A model generated the notes under the pieces. That model worked only from the letters and a program-made list of their open reading frames with translations, did no database searches and had not been told where the DNA came from. A stretch of 64,000 bases of DNA, from assembly GCF_002865645.1 (NCBI RefSeq), contig NW_020194628.1:124001-188000 (forward strand), given 5' to 3'. Within the stretch, counting starts at the first letter, position 1; each line of letters begins with the position of its first letter. This DNA comes from Hyaloscypha bicolor E (Eukaryota > Ascomycota > Leotiomycetes > Helotiales > Hyaloscyphaceae). This document shows positions 22,249 to 34,002 of the stretch, one piece after another. A program made the translations under genes and the position numbers.

Positions 22249-23325
22249 GTGGATTCTTTGTTTTAGAGGTCTTTTTATCTATTGCACTGCGGCAAAAATA
22301 CGGATTTTTCGGCGCGGAAAAACCAAAGTTCCAGAGGAATACCAAAATTAAAATGCTCTATGAATGTGTAAACAAACCACTTAATCACTTAATTAAACCA
22401 TAACAACAATGCCTGAAAACACTATATTTAATTCTACCGATAAAGGGACCCTCTGGATCGCGGTTGTGGTTGCGGGTGTTTGGGGCTGTGTACGACGCCG
22501 CGGGCATTTACGGAGGTGTGTCGATCCGTAAGCTGTGTAAGTTGCTTCTCCTCGCAGTGGATATCCTGCTCCTTCCTAAAGTAGTGGTGGGTTGTTATAA
22601 GCTTTAGACAGTGTGGAGAACTCAATCTGCTAATCCCCTAGTAGTTACTCTTACTGTACGACGTGCACGGTGTAATGGATAAACAGAAGAGTAAGAAGCA
22701 GTTCTATTGAAGATCTCAAGTTAAGGAAGAAAGGGGAAGGGGAAGGAACAATGCTACGGTTGGCAGGATATAGCTACGGATCTGTTGCAGGTCTCCTTGC
22801 GAACAGTCCGTGAGGGCCGTAATCATGTGACTTTAGGAACATGCGCGTGACAGCAAGAAGGAATTTATAAGAAGGGGGAGCAGTACTCTCCTTAGGAGCA
22901 TCTATATTAATCTAACTTACACTATAGACAAAGAACTGGGTATATTTTTTGGAAAGTGTCCACTTTGGGTTCTAGGAGCTTGCTTAGGCTCCTTTGGGCA
23001 TCTTCGTTAAAACTTGATGAAAATGATATGAGAGAACGGAGGGCAGATCAAGTGTGATTGGCTAGAAAGCGAGAAGTAAAAACACGTGATGATTTGATAG
23101 ATCTTGCTCAAGATGCTCAAGGTGCTCAGGTTACTCAGGCGAGTGACTGAGCCGAGGGAGGGTAATTAGCGCCTGAGCAAGAGCAGCAAGCTTACTGACC
23201 CTATACGGCAATCAAGAAAGAGAAAATTAATTCATGATACCCGCAGATTTGGAGAGCTCATACTTAGTCTTCTAGAGATTGTATCTTACTTATTTTAGAA
23301 GTAATGCTTCTAGTACAGGGTATTA
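22249..23325. other. Intergenic repeat-like DNA
   Basis: Directly after the ABC pseudogene, near 22281, lies TATTGCACTGCGGC, which resembles one end of the miniature element at 23326. A CTCAAG/CTCAGG-rich tract lies at 23105-23190. No gene seen. Confidence 0.4.
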
Positions 23326-23485
23326 TCCATTGCGCTGCGGCCAGCTTGGGGTTTCCGTGATGAAATATACCCCAAATTTGCAGCGAATTAGAGGTCTTAA
23401 ATCAAAGAATCTGGCGACTTGATTTGCTAATTCGGTTCGCTTATATGCGCACGGGCCAACCCCAAGCTGGCCGCAGCGCAACGGA
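23326..23485. mobile_element. Miniature TIR element, 160 bp
   Basis: 28-bp terminal inverted repeats: left TCCATTGCGCTGCGGCCAGC... (23326-23353), right 23458-23485 its reverse complement with one mismatch. TA flanks both ends (23324-23325 and 23486-23487). There is no coding capacity. The TA target suggests a Tc1/mariner-class source. Confidence 0.75.
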
Positions 23486-24539
23486 TAGACCTAAATCTAC
23501 GTCTTTGTTGTTTCTTTCATATTATGCAACTTGTGAGAACAAAATACCGGGATAATTCTCTGTCAGAAAGTGGGAATTTAGAATTCCTGATAAAGCTTAT
23601 ATAGACGCTAATGCGTTGCGATGTTATTGGTAAAAAGAAAATAGATCTCTGTTGCTGCTGAAGACCAGATTAGGCATGCATAACGCCACGATCTCGCAGT
23701 TGTTGCATGAGGCAGCATTGAGGACTGAAGGTCGCGGCAGTGTAGCAACTGTTCTTGCTTGAGGCCGCATCGAAGCCAGAAGGATGCGGAGTAGTTATAA
23801 TGATCCCAGAGTTGGTACCGGCTATGCAGGTCTTGTCACCCGGGAAATGTATATGGAATCTTAACTGCCGAACCAAATATGCCATAATGGATGGCATAAC
23901 CAGAGTTTTATTGATGAAATGGATTCGTACTAACGCTCAAGGTGTGTTAACCAGGAATGAAACTGGCAGGGTCCGAAGATGAAGGAATCCGATATTTACT
24001 TGATGTAGATCAGCATAGCATTATTTGAAAACCGAGACAGGTGGTGTGGACAGGAAGTCCGGGCCTTGTTGGATGTATATATGTCCACGTCAGTCTTTCT
24101 TTTAGCCGCTCGCCTCGCTCTTGCATGAAGGACCAAAACAACATGTGAGCACAGTCGTACTACGTTTTCCCATTCTCACTTGCTTCCAAAAACGTCAAGT
24201 TCGCTGCCCCATGAATCCGCACATTTCGCCTTATTCGACGCAACCACGAAAACAATCTCGAAGCACTACTGTTCATCTTCTCTTACTCTGCTGTTGTTGT
24301 CTCTATTCTCCGGCTCTCTAAATTCCTAAGTCTCTGCGACCGCTGCGCTCAAGAACATCTGCTGCAATCCGAGGCATATGGAATCGATATCGCCGCAAAT
24401 TATCTATAAGTTAACTGCCATCTCATTCTCAACCCGGTCCATCTTTGATAACCGCTTTTTGTGCTAGAGCCCTTGCAGTTCAACATGTGAACGGGACTCT
24501 TGAGCCCGGCCATGATTAGCTCCAGTTCTTAGTATCGGC
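23486..24539. other. Intergenic, nothing firm
   Basis: Short frames at 23670-23980 and 24121-24321 have no recognisable domain. No RNA gene seen. Confidence 0.35.
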
Positions 24540-25330
24540 CCCTGATGAGCAGATATTTGATGGAATCGGGTATCTAGCCTTACGACTACGGAACAAGCTA
24601 CCAGAGGACAGACCGCATCGCTTGCAGGAGCAACTGGACGATACCGATGTCAATATCCTGCTCGAGGAGATCACCAAAATGGTGGCTCTCGGGCAGAGCC
24701 ATTACAGTAACGTCCGACATTATGGCGTTGCTATGTCCACCTTCTTCACTCCCTCGAACCAACAACATCTCCTGGAAGCACGGTTTTACGAGCTACTGAC
24801 TTAGCCGCTATCTCGGCGCTCAACACAACTCGATGCCTGCGCCACTTTGAGTTCAACTGCACTGTCATTGTTTACAATCCGAGGCCAATCATATTTCTCG
24901 AGTATAGCAACTCTACATTGAGCGGCATGCTATATCACTTTTGTGTGGCGGCTGGTACTTCGATCGCGTTGCCTAATTCGCGGACGCTCAACTAGGAAAC
25001 AGAACATGTGGTGATCAAGGACGCTGGGAAGCACAAAATCCAAGCACTGGTCGAAGACAACAAGGGCAAATTCCCACTCGGCGCGATCCACTGGATGTTG
25101 TTGCTTTGGGACTGCTAGGTTCCGATCCATCGTTTCATCAGGCTGTGCGGGACACCCTTGCTTTTCTTGCGAACGAACATGTTCGCTACCCAATGTTCCA
25201 GGAAGCTGTCATGGATCCGATTTTTGAGTCTGCGCTTGGGGCTGCAAGAGGTGCCAAAAGGGTTATCGATACACCGCAACCGAGGGGCTGTGATATAGAG
25301 AAGCCCAAATGCAGTCTCATGAGAACGGAG
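24540..25330 (+). pseudogene. Decayed Hsp70-like / actin-type ATPase protein
   Basis: Broken plus-strand frames give, in order, LLEEITKMVALGQSHY (about 24660), a block VYNPRPIIFLEYSNSTLSG (about 24870) and SDPSFHQAVRDTLAF with DPIFESALGAARGAKRV (25120-25260). The last block resembles the end of the ATPase fold in the large fungal family of Hsp70-like proteins, where a glycine/alanine-rich GAARGA motif precedes a C-terminal Cys. Stops interrupt the frame at about 24802, 24993 and 25119. I see no intact nucleotide-binding loop. The assignment rests on motif recall and is tentative. Confidence 0.4.
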
Positions 25331-27665
25331 GTACTCCATGACTCGCTTATTAAGCGAAGCCCAAGAGAGGTACATTTAGGGGAACTTTAGGTATACAAAT
25401 GAAGGGCTGGATCTTGCTTCCTGCTTAATTATTAATGATATTTTCTTAGGCCGGAATATTGTATCATTAACAAGAAATAGCTTGAGAAAATATTCTCGTA
25501 AAAAAGCAAAGTGCGAAGGGATCTCAGTCACGTGCCACCGGGAAGCTTTTAAGAACAGGTTGATGATTGGATGAAAATGGGTATTTCTGGGGGATTGTTT
25601 TATTACAGTAGATGCAGACAGGTTATTCAGAGCGTTCAGAAGTAATGAAAAGAACTATTCGTTCTCACTCATCCTCGACCCGCCATTGAGGCTCTTCTTC
25701 CCTCCACAAAACTCCCCGATGCCCTGGGGCGGACCGTCTCGGCTACACCTGCCTCCCCCTTTTCGTCTCTCGCGTCCCGTTCTGCTGCTGGCGCTAGTGT
25801 TTCAGGCGCGAGGATCGGCTCCGTCGCATCAATCACAGCACGAGGATGCCTGCTGTTTGATATGCACACGCTGCACACCACGAGAAACATCACATCCAGA
25901 TTAATCAGTCCAGGACAAGCAGAGCCCAATCATGGCAATCCGCAATCCGAAGATGCGCTGTCCTTTGCGGCCAAATGCAAAAGTGCCACATCTAGCACCC
26001 GCTCTCCGATCCGAGCCAGACCCTTCGTGCTGCGTAAGGGGCAGCGCTTTTATGGGGAGGAGGATCCTTCCACGTCATACCAACGCAGGCCAGTAGCTTG
26101 GGACAATGCTGCAATACCTGCTACTTGTGCCCAGGAATCAATGCAACGAAGGCAGGGAGATGGCCCAGCAAGCGAGAACGGCGCGAGTCTGGTGTGGTAA
26201 CTCTGGAGCAGCTGTATATCCCAAACATCTGGCCGCCGAGGGCTTGTCGAGAGAGAGAAGGCCAAGAACCGCAGTGTAGGTCGAAGTCACGCCAACTGCC
26301 ATCCATCATCTGTCAAAAGCCTACGCCGCCGACTTGTCTCAGGGATAGTGGTCCACTGAACCGCAAACTCATCCCAACTTCAGCACGGCGCAGCCCAAGA
26401 GCAGCGGGGTGGAACTGTTCATGCTGGAGGTGTATTTCCAGCACAGCCAGTTTTGTATGCTAATTCGTAAGGACATCGGATACGAGTGCCAGCTCAGGTT
26501 GACGAGACGGTGTCCAGGCTCGGGAGAGGGGACTGTACTGCACTGCACTGCACTGCACTGCTATCCATAGAATCTCATGTCATCCCTATATATAAATATG
26601 TGTATATATATATGAATGCGCGTCGAAGCTGGCCCAACGGCCCAGCGGATGACTATTCCTGGCCTCCGTCCTCCGCCCGGATGAATGCCAAATACGCTTC
26701 ACAGCCTCATCGCAAAGTGCAGAATGCGTGGTAACTCGTCCTGTACTCGACGTTTTCTCTGCATCTCACCCTGTTCTCACCCTGTTGCCACTGCACAGCT
26801 GCACAGCGATTCCTGACTCGTCCGTGCCTCTCGCTCCCTGCCAGGGATTGTGGGCAGCTTGTGGTCTTGAAACACGATCACGCTAAACGCAACTACGAAC
26901 ATCCTCGCTCGCTCGCTCGCTCGCCCGCCAAACCGCCCAACGCGCACACACGCAACCCCAAATCAGAGTTCACTAACAGCTGTGAACCGTCTCCCGACCT
27001 CCTCTTCCTCCTTTTCTTCTTCTTCCTCCGCCTCCTCCCTCCCTCCCTCCCTCCCCATCGCCCACCGTCGACGGCGACAGATTTCTTCACCTACCTGCTG
27101 TATTAATGCCCGTCTGTACATTCACCTTCGCCTTCACCTTCACCTTCCCCTTCCCCTACCGTGGAAACAGAAACGCCCTCCCCTTTCTCGATTCATCCTA
27201 GGAACGATTAATCCAAGCACCAACCGTCTCAGCATCCCAATTGCTGGCTTTTGTGCTTCACGGACGACCGAACCCCTATCGGCCCATCTACCTTCCTTCA
27301 AAACAAAGATCTTCTGCTCTCTGTCTGCCTGCCTGCCATCGACCTGGCCGGCGCAGCGCCCTTCAACCGCTTTTTAATAGACTCGAAAGCTTTCGTCGAA
27401 AAATTTCCTTCTCGCCTCGCCCACCGCACTCCTTCACTGCATCAACTCCTCGTGGCCGACCGAGAAACGAATTGCACAGTTTCTTCCTTCCCTCCCGTCG
27501 ACTCGACTGATCCGAAATTGTTCTCGTCGGGTTCGTCGCACGCTGTCATTGATTTGGCCGCCGACGTCCGGGTTGGGTTGTGGACGCAACACATACATTC
27601 GCATACACCTTCCTGCCATCTCTCGTGCCAGATACGAGGGACATTTGGTGGACGAATAATCTATA
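25331..27665. other. Intergenic and long leader of the Pumilio gene
   Basis: 25400-25640 is AT-rich. 25670-26470 has overlapping frames on both strands without a domain. A CACTG repeat lies at 26538-26562. From 26980 to 27170 the plus strand is strongly C/T-rich (TCCTCTTCCTCC, repeated CTCC), typical of a fungal promoter and 5' leader. The frames at 26982-27685 are probably leader sequence. Confidence 0.45.
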
Positions 27666-30600
27666 ATGTCATCTGCAAGATCTGAACACCTGACGCTGGG
27701 GTACCTACCAACTCCAGCGGTCAGCCTGCCGCGCTCCGGATCTTCGACTGCAAACACATCGCCCACAGAGCCTTCCAGCGGAAGTGCATTAAGATCACCC
27801 TTCGGTTTGTCAGGTGGCTTGAACTCTGCGGGCAAGATGGCCAGCAGCGCGCGATCGGGGGCTGGATCTCCATCGCACGAGTTGGGCAGCGCCAGCAGAT
27901 TGTTCTCCAAGAGGTATGACGAGCCCCCCTCCTCCCCCCCCAAAAGCTGCAGCACATCCTAATCTCCTTCGCAGAGCACGAGAGATACAAGCCCAGGAAG
28001 GTCTGCCCGTCAATGTCTGGGGGCCTCCAACCAGCGGCAACTCCACCCCTCTCCGCGAAAACATCCCCGAATCGCCAACCGATGGCTTCCCCGACTTCTC
28101 ACACCTCCCCACCCCCGAAAACCTACCCTCCACAAGACGTGCACGAGCTGGCACAGTTCCATCTCGCTTCTCTCCTGGCGGAGCAAGCAATGGTTTGGCA
28201 CCTCTGCCTACACTTGTTGCCAAGACCTCCCGACCATCTCCATCTCCAAGCCCTTTCAAAGCCCCCTCTCCATCCCTTGGCGAGATGGGTGACCACAACA
28301 CGGCCAGCAACGCTGCTCTGTTGTCTCGATTACGAGCCGGATCCATGCCTCAGCGAAGCCAGTACGCAAACCCCTCTGGTCCTTTCGGCCCATCAGTTTT
28401 CTCCACAAACTGGGCTTCCAGCCGTGAACGAACATCCACCCTAGCCAGTATTGCAAGCCAAGGATCAAATGGGCCGAGTTCTCCCGCACAGTCGTCATTC
28501 TCGAGAGAAGGAACGGGCGATAATGACATGCAGATGCGAACTTTGGATTATCTAGGCCTGGCAGATACTCCTCAACCTCCACGAGCCCAACTGGCGAATC
28601 CGTTCTTAGCAAATATTGCAGATATCGCCAAACAAGCAAACCGATTCCGCTCATACTCCGTGAATGCAAAGGAGAAATATGCGGAGGACGAGGAGGAAGA
28701 ATACGGCTCGGGCAACCTCACCCCATACGAGACACAACAAGCACAACTTCACATGCAGCTTGCTGCCACCAATGCCGCAATTCAGCAACACAATCTTGCC
28801 GTTCAAGCTTTTGCCAATCAAGCATCATCGAGCAGACCTCGAGCCAGAACTGCAGGTGTCCTCGAATCCCCTACCTCCAGATTGCTCCGAAATTACTATC
28901 CTACAGCCTCTCGTCTCGACAATAGCATCAATGCGGCAGATTTGGGAATGTCAGAGTCCAGAGAATATGACGATCTTCCAGCAGCAGTTGCAGCCATGTC
29001 TTTGGGGCGATCAAACAGCGGAAATGACGGCCATTTGAATCCCAATGACAATCTCGAAGGGCCAACCACCGCCCTCTGGCTCGGCAGCATTCCATCATCG
29101 ACCACAGTCTCAACTTTGACAGAAATGTTCAAGTCACATGGTCCAATCATTTCTGCTCGCGTGCTCACCCACAAGAACTGTGGATTCGTCAATTTCGAGC
29201 GTTTGGAGAGTGCTATCTCCGCCAAGGCTATGATGAATGGGAAGGAAATCTTCCCCGGTGCTGGACCTGTCAGAATCAACTTTGCAAAGCCTCCTTCTCC
29301 ATCAGGCACTCCAGGCCACGATGGACAATTCCCTTCGCCCAGCCCAGATCCATTCATGAAAGGCAGAGAAGGCAGCACTAACGGCGAGACCAGTGGCGTA
29401 ACTCCCGGGGTGATCTCGAGACCTGGAACGGCTGCTCTGACTATCCCGGCCCTAGGTGACATGAAGGCTGATATCATGGATATTGTTGGAGAATTCGGAG
29501 CATCTCAAGACGACAAGGTCAAGATTTCCAACACTCTCGACTCTGCCATTGGATACAACAAGTACCAATCTGAGATTCCCTCCATCCCAGAACCAGCTCA
29601 TAACAGAATCCATGATGCTCCCAAGCTTCGGGACATCAGAAAGAGAATCGACAACCAGACCTGGTCTCAAGCAGAGATTGAGAACATTGCTGCGGACATG
29701 CTGCCAGAAATTGCCGAGCTTTCATCCGATTACCTGGGAAACACCGTCGTTCAGAAGTTATTTGAGCACTGTTCGGATGAAATGAGAGATGCCATGCTAA
29801 CGGAAATCGCCCCTCATATGGCCGAAATTGGTGTCCACAAGAATGGAACTTGGGCTGCCCAGAAGGTTATCGATGTTGTCAGCACCCCCAAGCAGATGCG
29901 CATGATTGTTTCAAACCTCCAGCCTTACACGGTTCCGTTGTTCCTCGATCAGTATGGAAACTATGTCTTGCAATGCTGCTTGAAGTTCCAGTCCCCGTAC
30001 AACGATTTCATCTTCGAATCTATGCTCAGTCAGATGTGGGAGATTGCCCAAGGACGATATGGTGCCCGAGCCATGCGAGCTTGCCTTGAGAGTCATCACT
30101 CCACCAAGGATCAGCAACGCATGCTTGCTGCTGCCATTGCTCTCCACAGCGTTCAATTGGCAACAAATGCTAACGGTGCTCTACTCCTCACCTGGTTCCT
30201 CGACACCTGCACCTTCCCTCAACGTCGCACTGTTCTCGCTCCCCAACTTGTTCCTCACCTCGTCCATCTCTGCACCCACAAGGTTGCATATCTCACCGTC
30301 CTAAAGGTCATCAACCAGAAGCTCGAGTCTGATGCCCGAGACGTCATCCTCCAGGCACTATTCTTTTCGCCAAATGACGAAACTCTCGAGGCCATCCTCT
30401 CTGATCATGGTTGCGGTGCAACTCTCATCTTCAAGGTCCTGACCACCCCCTTCTTCGACGAGAGCATTCGATCTCAAGTTGTCGAGAACGTCAGGAATGT
30501 CCTCTTGCGACTGAAGGCTCAGCCGGCTCAGGGGTACAAGCGATTGATGGACGAAGTTGGATTGTCAACCCGCAATGGCAGCCAAGGACCAAGCCGTGAG

Positions 30601-31167
30601 CACGCTCCTAGCAGCCATTCCAATGAACGTGCCCGGCCTGGATCCAATCACAGCCAAGTCAATGGTCACGTCCCTCCTCCTCAATACGGTGGCAATCAGT
30701 TCTATCCTCAGATGCAACAGCCCGCTTTCGACATGGGAATGGGCATGCAGCGGACTGACAGTGTGGATTCAAACCTTGGCCAGTTCCCAAGTTATACCCC
30801 GATGTTCAACACGCCTGTTCAGATCCCCCCCATCAACCTACAACAGCTTCAATACCAGCAATCACTCCTTGCCCGCGCTGCTCCACCCATGAACAACTTC
30901 TACCCCAACATGCAATCAGGTTTTGGATACAATAGTGGCAGCCCATCTGTTGAGCATTACCGGAACCAGACAAACCCCGTTCAACCCCCGCAACCCCAAA
31001 TCAACCCAAGTCCCATCCTAGGTCAGAACTCCTTTGGTCCTCCAGGCTTTGGCAACATCGGAATTGGTGTCAACGCATACGGATATGCTGGCATGGGTAT
31101 GCAAGGAATGGGCTATGGCATGCAGCAGGAGCAGCAAGTCAATGGACGCCGGGGACGAGTACGTTGA
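27666..31167 (+). CDS. RRM and Pumilio-repeat RNA-binding protein (Jsn1/Puf1-Puf2 type)
   Basis: Exon 1 is 27666-27913, the intron 27914-27974 (61 nt) and exon 2 27975-31167, giving 1146 aa with phase checked. The N-terminus is Ser/Pro-rich and disordered. An RRM lies at about residues 447-525 (TTALWLGSIPSSTTVSTL, then NCGFVNFERLESA). A Pumilio homology domain lies at about residues 630-940, with repeats such as SSDYLGNTVVQKLFEHC, GTWAAQKVID, DQYGNYVLQCCLKF, GRYGARAMRACLES and NANGALLLTW. The C-terminus is Gln/Pro/Met-rich. The RRM-then-PUF order is that of yeast Jsn1/Puf1 and Puf2, which bind 3' UTRs of mRNAs for membrane-associated proteins. Expected in the cytoplasm, controlling mRNA stability or localisation. 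The leader upstream is long and pyrimidine-rich. Confidence 0.9.
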
Positions 31168-31706
31168 TACCATGCATCCGGGACTTGAAAGAATGTCGAG
31201 CTAACGACAGTTACAGAGATGAGGAGATGAATCTACCGCTCATCAGCACACACTTGTATGGATTTATTTTGTTGGGATGTATGAGAGCTGTAGCTACAGG
31301 ACAGTGGAAAAAACGGAGTTCCGGTTTGGCGAAATGCGGGGATTCATTTTTTCGAGCCAAATTCGAGCAAGCCGACGAGATGCACGCTGGCGGTTGATCT
31401 GTTGCACTGTACACGGCGATTTAGGGCATGGATATTGGTGATAGGGGTGTTCAGTTCAGCGGTTTTAGGGTGTGGTGGTCATCACATTTGAGCTACTTGA
31501 GCTACGGATGTGAGCGACTGGCAAGTCACCGTTTGGAGAGAAAGAACGCAAAGTGTGATGGATGCACATGCAAATGCAAATGCAAATGGCAGATAGAAGA
31601 AGACATCATACGAACATATCAATTAGAATATCTCTTCCTGTCTATATTATCTTTTACTTCCTTTTCCGTTTTTATCCGAATTTACAATCTTCTTTCGGGA
31701 TTTCAC
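31168..31706. other. Convergent 3' region with (TGCAAA)n
   Basis: Lies between the 3' ends of the Pumilio and MFS genes. A short tandem repeat of TGCAAA (about four units) sits near 31567-31590. No gene supported. Confidence 0.5.
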
Positions 31707-33442
31707 TCAGACGGAAACCGTCTCCTGGCCAGCGCCATCAACGCCCAACTCCTGCCCCTCACTCTCCCCACCGCTTTCGTGATCCTTTCCCCCTCCTCCC
31801 CTCGGCATACACACCCACAAGGCCGCAATCGCCGCAAGCAGCGCAAGGATGATCGGCTGCAGCGTCTTGACGCCCTTCTTCTGCGCGATGGCGCCCACGA
31901 TGAAGGGGAACACCGCGCCGCCTGAGCCGCCGAAGGCCGTGCCAAAGCCGATGGTGCCGACGTGGAGAGAGCGGGGGAGGAGTTTGGTGACCAGGACGAT
32001 GGCTGGCAGGTTATCAGCGTTGTGATTTCCGCCATCTTGGATAGGGAACGAGCGGGGGAGCAGAAGACAGACGAGCTCTATACTCTCGCGTAAAAGATCG
32101 ACAAATACGCATAGAAATAAAGCTTACCGGTAGGGAACATAGGCCCCATCACCACGCCTAAGAGCGCTACTGTGACGGCTGAGGTTACGAGGGAGGGCAC
32201 GAGCCAGAAGATCAACTCGAGAACAACGGCGATGCCTAGGTACAAGAGCACGGAGCAGAACTCTCCAAGTCTCGCCGTCAGGAAGGAGAGAAAGAGACGG
32301 CCGACAGTCATGCCACCCCAGAAACCGGTTGCGGAGGCACCGGAGGCGAAGGCGTTGGCGTGGCGGATCTTGGTCATGAAGACGACGATCCAGCCGCCGA
32401 GAGAAACTGTTGGGCTGTGAGATTGAGGGATGGGAGGATGGAAGGGGGGAGATACCTTCAGCGCCCACGTAGCCGAAGATGAAGAGGGCAAAGAGCCAGG
32501 TTACTTTGTTCTTCAAGGCTTCTCGTGTTCTCCCTGTCTTTGTGTTGGGATCTTGAGGGTTTTCTGCTTGATACATAGATCCGGTTTGTCTCCAAAACGC
32601 CCAAGTGGATGTTGTGAGTTCGAGCGCCGAGGCTCCAATCTTGGGATATTAGATGTGGTTTGGATGATGGAAGAGAGAGGGGAACTGACCATGATGTAGT
32701 AAAACGCATACCACCCTAAACCCCCTTTCGAGATCATCGCTGTAGCAATCAATGGCGCGACAGTTGCACCCAATGCATAGCACGCTTGAAGGAAGCCCGA
32801 AACCTCGTTCGAATTCGCCATGTTGCCGATCCAGGCACACCATGCTGCGTCGATCAGGCCGTTCCCGAAACCGACGAAGATGAACATGACGACGAGCACT
32901 GGATACGGAGGATGGAGAGAGAAAACAATGTAAGAGATAAGATGGCATGCTGGACCGACGATCGCTACTCCTCGTTGGCCGAATTTGATGTGCATCATGT
33001 TATTGACTCCCGACGCAATCGTATATCCTGCAAACGGGGACAGGAAGATTAGAGAGACGATTGTGTAAGAGAGGCCGTAGTATTCTTCAAGCTGGGTAAG
33101 TGTTAGAATATCTCAATATGAGAGAGGAAGGGGAAGATTGTGTACATGTGGAACCAAAGCCTACTTCTGTTAGATTTGATAGATCTAGGGGAGCGAGAGA
33201 CTGACTCCGTATGAACCATCATTCATCCCGACCACAAAGAAAGACCAGAATGTTGCAGGGACTCGGAACATGTTTATTCGAGGAGAATTCCATTTCTGCA
33301 GCGCCTCCACTGCTGAATCGGGCGGTGTCTCTTCAAGATCCGCAACTTCGTCATTCTCTTCACAGGAATTTTGAGCTGGAAGCGGTTGCAACTCAAAGCT
33401 CGAGCTGCTTGGGTCAGCTTGGGTCATTGTGGAAGTTGCCAT
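31707..33442 (-). CDS. MFS transporter, Bsc6/fucose-permease-like, six exons
   Basis: Exons: 33442-33206, 33160-33146, 33091-32690, 32639-32456, 32406-32128 and 32002-31707, summing to 470 aa with every phase checked. The second exon is only 15 nt (ALVPH). The polar N-terminus leads to the first helix VPATFWSFFVVGMNDGSYG. Later blocks include LSPFAGYTIASGVNN, FVGFGNGLIDAAWCAWIGN and GFWGGMTVGRLFLSFLTARL, and FGTAFGGSGGAVFPFIVGAI near the C-terminus. These fit a 12-helix major facilitator of the group containing yeast Bsc6. The substrate is unknown, possibly sugars. The gene is transcribed away from the MFS gene at 34003, with about 560 bp between the start codons. Confidence 0.85.
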
Positions 33443-34002
33443 GATGTTGGATCTTAGAAAAGGAAGAGTTCGTTTGGGGACTTCCCTATTTTATACCGCT
33501 ATGCCGATCGCTCTTCGGATTCCCCAGCGTCATGTGGGGCTGCAGGGATGATCGCCTGCAGGCTTACCGAGCAAAACCTGTCCCTTTTCCCCAGCTTGGA
33601 ATTTATGACTCCTTCATCAACCTTCAACCTCTTCCTTAAACTTTTACGTTTCTCTCTCATAAGACGGCCCGAAGTTCTCCCAGGAAAGCATCCCGGGGAA
33701 CTCGGGGAAGCCAAATTTGAAATCATCTTCCAAATGAACGAGAAGCTATTCTCAAGTGAGACAAGTCGCGGTCTATCCCGCGCACCACTCACTCCATGAC
33801 GCCATGCAACCAGGCTGCATTCTGGAGGCTTGCAGATTTCCAAATCCTCTCTCTTTTTCGTCCTCCGATATCGTGCAGAAAGACAAACATCCCGTTCTTG
33901 TGCTACCCAGGCCCCGACAGTGGGGTGTACCTCTCCATTACCCCTCCATTTCTGCCCTCTATCCCACTTTCCTCATTGTTCAAACATCTTCATACCACAA
34001 TC
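33443..34002. promoter_or_regulatory. Divergent intergenic region between two MFS genes
   Basis: 560 bp separate the opposed start codons, so both promoters must lie here. C/T-rich stretches occur just upstream of 34003 (TTTCCTCATTGTTCAAACAT). Frames at 33499-33843 have no domain. Confidence 0.5.

Noticed and set aside
22593..22930. Possible solo LTR starting TGTTATAAGC and ending TATAGACA
   Set aside because: TG...CA ends and a TATAA motif are present, but the flanking 5-mers do not match and no relative is in the window.
25669..25929. 86-aa minus-strand frame with a hydrophobic start
   Set aside because: No domain, no splice support, and overlaps another open frame on the other strand.
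26893..27090. Arg/Lys-rich minus-strand frame
   Set aside because: Product of a C/T-rich leader read in antisense; low complexity.
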